NCBI GenBank assembly: GCA_014872785.1
Contig: WKFJ01000040.1
Span: 1 to 64,000, forward strand
Origin: Alteromonadaceae bacterium
GTDB lineage: Bacteria; Pseudomonadota; Gammaproteobacteria; Enterobacterales; Alteromonadaceae
Reading direction: 5' to 3'
Length of the DNA: 64,000 nt
A model generated the notes under the pieces. The model was given only the letters and a program-made list of their open reading frames with translations, ran no database searches and was not told where the DNA came from. A program made the position numbers and the translations under genes. Shown here piece after piece: positions 61,252-64,000 of the stretch. Position 1 is the first letter of the stretch. Each line of letters starts with the position of its first letter.

Positions 61252-62537
61252 TAGTTATCCTCTTGTTTCGAAGGAGAAGTAAATTGGAAATAAAGTTGGG
61301 TCGCCCAATAGATGAGCGCCGTGAGGCAAAGGGAGTCAATGACCTGGATACCGCTTACACTCGGCAGTAGGAAAAGAATATCCGCGGCTGCATAACTTGC
61401 CCCGATGAACCAGGCGATAATGGCAGCAGGATTGTATAAACCATTGGTCTTAAGGGTATCGCCGCTATAAAGATGGGCGTGATAGAAGTAATCCACCACA
61501 ATAACGCCTGCTACTGGCACAAATATCGCCGTTAAAACACTCAAGAATGTGATGAAATAATCTAAAAGATTTAACGAAGCTGCAATGATACCGAACACAC
61601 CTAGTATTAAGGTGACTAACTTGGGTTGCCATTGACTAAAAGTAGCGGTAACACTTAATACCGCACTGTATAAGTTCAATGAATTCAGCACCCAACTGCC
61701 GGCAATAACGACAATAAAGGCAAGCAAACCAAGACCCACTTTCAGTAGCAACTGTAAAACATCAGTTTCTGTAAAAGCGGCTGCGGCCATGGCAGCGACT
61801 AGCAGTACCAGTAATTGTACGACCTGATAAGACCAAAAAGCGGTTTGTGCACCACCAATGGTTTGTCGGCTAAATCGCGTGATATCTGGCAGTATGATGG
61901 CGCCAATAATAATGGTACCTACTATAGCGGCAATGCCGTCACTCAAACTAAGGTGAATATCCTTTGGTAGTTCTAGGAACTCCTGAAAACTCAGGGTTTG
62001 GCTGGTGGTAAACACCATATAAAAGGTAATAGCCGCGATAATGGGTACCAGAGCTGAAGACAAAATGTTTATCGCTTTGAAACCATAAAGTGTTGTCGTC
62101 ATCATCAAGACACCGGCCACAACTTCGATTGGCCAAATGGAAACGCTTATGTCCAGTGTCGATAGCAATAATTGTTGTACTGCATTGGAAAACAAGTCGA
62201 TGTTAATACCAAACCAGCCCACCAACGATATCGCAAAGGCAATGTTAACCAGCGCTGCACCGCGCTCACCGAAGGCAATGCGAACCAGCAAATAGGAACT
62301 CATGCGTGTTTTAACTCCGATAGTGCCGATAGTGGCGCCTATGCAGGTGAGAATAAAACATCCTATGATTGCGGCAAGTAGGGTATCCATCACTGACAGG
62401 GCAGAATAGAGCTCAATGCCAGTAACAAAGGTAGGGAGTGAAAACGCAACCATCGCCGACACAGCGGCCACCTTTGGCCAAGATACCAGTTGTGAGGACT
62501 GCACAATGTCTGATTGTTCTGAGCTTTCGTTTGCCAT
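61251..62537 (-). CDS. NCS1-family permease (CodB-like)
   Basis: A 428-residue inner-membrane transporter with about twelve hydrophobic segments. NCS1 carriers import cytosine, allantoin, hydantoins and related compounds with protons or sodium. The first segments (VAAVSAMVAFSLPTFVTGIE, AIIGCFILTCIGATIGTIG) and the LPDITRFSRQT block near 223 fit the CodB branch. It is first in the operon with the HyuA-like and DUF917 genes and divergent from an Lrp/AsnC regulator, so it is probably the uptake step for the ring compound. Confidence 0.85.
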   Translation of the reverse strand: MANESSEQSDIVQSSQLVSWPKVAAVSAMVAFSLPTFVTGIELYSALSVMDTLLAAIIGCFILTCIGATIGTIGVKTRMSSYLLVRIAFGERGAALVNIAFAISLVGWFGINIDLFSNAVQQLLLSTLDISVSIWPIEVVAGVLMMTTTLYGFKAINILSSALVPIIAAITFYMVFTTSQTLSFQEFLELPKDIHLSLSDGIAAIVGTIIIGAIILPDITRFSRQTIGGAQTAFWSYQVVQLLVLLVAAMAAAAFTETDVLQLLLKVGLGLLAFIVVIAGSWVLNSLNLYSAVLSVTATFSQWQPKLVTLILGVFGIIAASLNLLDYFITFLSVLTAIFVPVAGVIVVDYFYHAHLYSGDTLKTNGLYNPAAIIAWFIGASYAAADILFLLPSVSGIQVIDSLCLTALIYWATQLYFQFTSPSKQEDN

Positions 62538-62677
62538 CTTATTCGCTATTGGCTTGGTTTCATTTCATACTAGGTCATAAGCATAAAAATATGTTATTGA
62601 AGTAACGCATGTCTGCTAAATCTCCTGTTTAATTGGTTGGACTTAGCAAAATATTCTTTTTCGAGTCGAGGGATTGC

Positions 62678-63181
62678 ATGAAAAATGCTAAAAAACAGAT
62701 TAAGTTGGATGCTCTTAATCGTAAAATTCTTACAACAATCCACAAACAGGCAGATCTATCTAATCAAGAATTAGCGGATGTTGTGGGGCTATCGCCAAGT
62801 GCATGTTTTCAACGAACCAAAGCACTCAGGGAAGCGGGATATTTTTCCAATTTTCACACTGAAATGGATTTAGATAGGATTTGCGAACATGTTCTCGCCT
62901 ATGTGGAAATAAGACTCCTACAGAACAACGGGCAGGCACGAGATGCTTTCATTAAAGCGATTAATGAAATCCCAGAGTTTATGGATTGCTTACGTGTAGA
63001 TGGAGCCTTTGATTATATCTCATTCACCTGTTTCCCAGACATAAAAGCACTGAATGCAACATGTGATGCACTAGCAGATGATCCCAAGGTAGGGATTGAG
63101 AAAATTAAGGTGAGAATGATTTTAGACCGAGCGAAATGGTATTTGGGTTACCCGCTCGAAAAACTGAAATGGCTCGATTAG
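62678..63181 (+). CDS. Lrp/AsnC-family transcriptional regulator
   Basis: A 167-residue regulator. The winged HTH is at the start (KLDALNRKILTTIHKQADLSNQELADVVGLSPSACF is the consensus region, residues 9-45), followed by the RAM ligand-binding domain with ECLRVDGAFDYI-like CLRVDGAFDYISF near 107. The ATG at 62678 has GAGGGAT just upstream; the frame extends to a TTG at 62633 without such a site. It is divergent from the permease-HyuA-DUF917 operon, which it probably controls in response to an amino acid or ring compound. Confidence 0.88.
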   Translation: MKNAKKQIKLDALNRKILTTIHKQADLSNQELADVVGLSPSACFQRTKALREAGYFSNFHTEMDLDRICEHVLAYVEIRLLQNNGQARDAFIKAINEIPEFMDCLRVDGAFDYISFTCFPDIKALNATCDALADDPKVGIEKIKVRMILDRAKWYLGYPLEKLKWLD

Positions 63182-64000
63182 ATTCGATTTTTTAAATAAC
63201 CCTTCCAGAAGTCAGCACCCAGCTGATTCATTAAATTTGCCTCGGCATTCATTAGCATAACGATGCCGACGCCTAAATCTTTTGATACAGCAACTTCCGC
63301 TCGATAGCCTTTAACCCAGCCGCTGTGATAGGCAATTTTGACGCCATCGAGATCATACACACGCCACCCGAGTCCATAATGCGCGTTGTCGAGAAGCGAT
63401 TTCCACGCTCTTCTGCGCAGCTCTCGCGTAGTTTTGGTAAGTGGTTGGGTTATTTCAGACAACAACTCGTCATCCATCACGTCTGGATAATTGCCCAACA
63501 TTGCATTTACCCAAACCGCCATGTCTTCGCTGGTGCTGTTTACTCCTGCCGCAGGTGATACGCGGTAATAGGTTTCTTGTACTTTGGTTTTTTTCCACCT
63601 ATTACTGCGTAACAAAACGTGTGGTTTTGCCCATTCCTGTGCGTTTACCAATGAGGCTTTCCCTACTGTGGTATTGGTCATATTTAAAGGTTGCAGAAGT
63701 TCTTGCTGCAGCTGTTCTGAGTAGCTCGAACCGGTTTTTTGAAAATGGTATTCCAACACGCCAAACAATGCATTTTGATAGGTGTAACATTCGCCCGGCG
63801 GGCACAGTGGATTCAAATCAGCAAGGTTATTGATGATGCGCTTTAGTGAATAATTGGCTTCGATGAGGTTGTCGTAAGAATTAGGCATTAGACCACTGCT
63901 CTGACTGAGCAGATGATGCAAAGTGATTTCGCGGTTATTTTTGCTAAATGGAAATTCAGGTGCCAGGCCTGCGAGCGATTGTTGCCACTCTAGCTGAGAC
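63178..64000 (-). CDS. Beta-lactamase-family serine hydrolase, C-terminal part
   Basis: Partial gene; the frame is open through the right edge, so the start and the SxxK nucleophile motif are outside. EITLHHLLSQSSGLMP (near the right end) is the family block. YQN in YTYQNALFGV is the YxN motif, and YHSGWVKGY supplies the HxG motif of class C/esterase-like members. It overlaps the Lrp/AsnC gene by 4 bp at the 3' end. Whether it is an esterase, peptidase or lactamase cannot be told. Confidence 0.85.
   Translation of the reverse strand, partial: SQLEWQQSLAGLAPEFPFSKNNREITLHHLLSQSSGLMPNSYDNLIEANYSLKRIINNLADLNPLCPPGECYTYQNALFGVLEYHFQKTGSSYSEQLQQELLQPLNMTNTTVGKASLVNAQEWAKPHVLLRSNRWKKTKVQETYYRVSPAAGVNSTSEDMAVWVNAMLGNYPDVMDDELLSEITQPLTKTTRELRRRAWKSLLDNAHYGLGWRVYDLDGVKIAYHSGWVKGYRAEVAVSKDLGVGIVMLMNAEANLMNQLGADFWKGYLKNRI

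Overview
The window is a chromosomal segment of a marine-type gammaproteobacterium, most likely in Alteromonadales (Alteromonadaceae-like). The evidence is the protein set (FtsN, MioC, DnaT/DnaC, YajQ, UbiG, HslUV), a moderate base composition, and the replication-origin gene order. This placement is inference from gene content and was not computed.

Layout. Positions 1-488 hold the right end of an IS3-family element that abuts gyrB. Positions 499-6691 (minus strand) are the initiation operon dnaA-dnaN-recF-gyrB, with two 16-bp parS-like sites inside recF. The dnaA-rpmH spacer (6692-7083) has three DnaA boxes and a consensus promoter. Positions 7084-13254 (plus strand) run rpmH-rnpA-yidD-yidC-yajQ-mnmE-mioC-dnaT-dnaC. 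Positions 13255-13833 are an oriC-like region with several DnaA boxes and an AT-rich unwinding element resembling that of E. coli. Positions 13834-25343 hold mnmG-rsmG-parA-parB and the complete ATP synthase operon atpIBEFHAGDC.

Positions 25.4-37.9 kb are an accessory-looking region. At its centre are a cyanophycin-synthetase-like protein without a Mur-ligase P-loop, a cyanophycinase, a divergent uncharacterised ATP-grasp ligase and a secreted M20 amidohydrolase. Two DUF885 metallopeptidases flank this core. My leading hypothesis is a locus for making and degrading a cyanophycin-like isopeptide; its substrate is unknown. This is the best candidate here for an undescribed system.

Positions 38-45 kb hold fadE (with a FadR-like box at its start), ubiG, and a beta-barrel/YfiR-like/GGDEF-EAL operon. 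Positions 45.1-58.6 kb carry speA with an upstream ATP-grasp gene, ppc, a 55-residue small protein, a short malic enzyme, rpmE, priA, ftsN and hslVU. Positions 58.6-63.2 kb are a hydantoinase/oxoprolinase-type catabolic cluster (DUF917 protein, HyuA-like ATPase, NCS1 permease) with a divergent Lrp/AsnC regulator. A beta-lactamase-family hydrolase runs off the right edge. I saw no rRNA, tRNA or CRISPR array.
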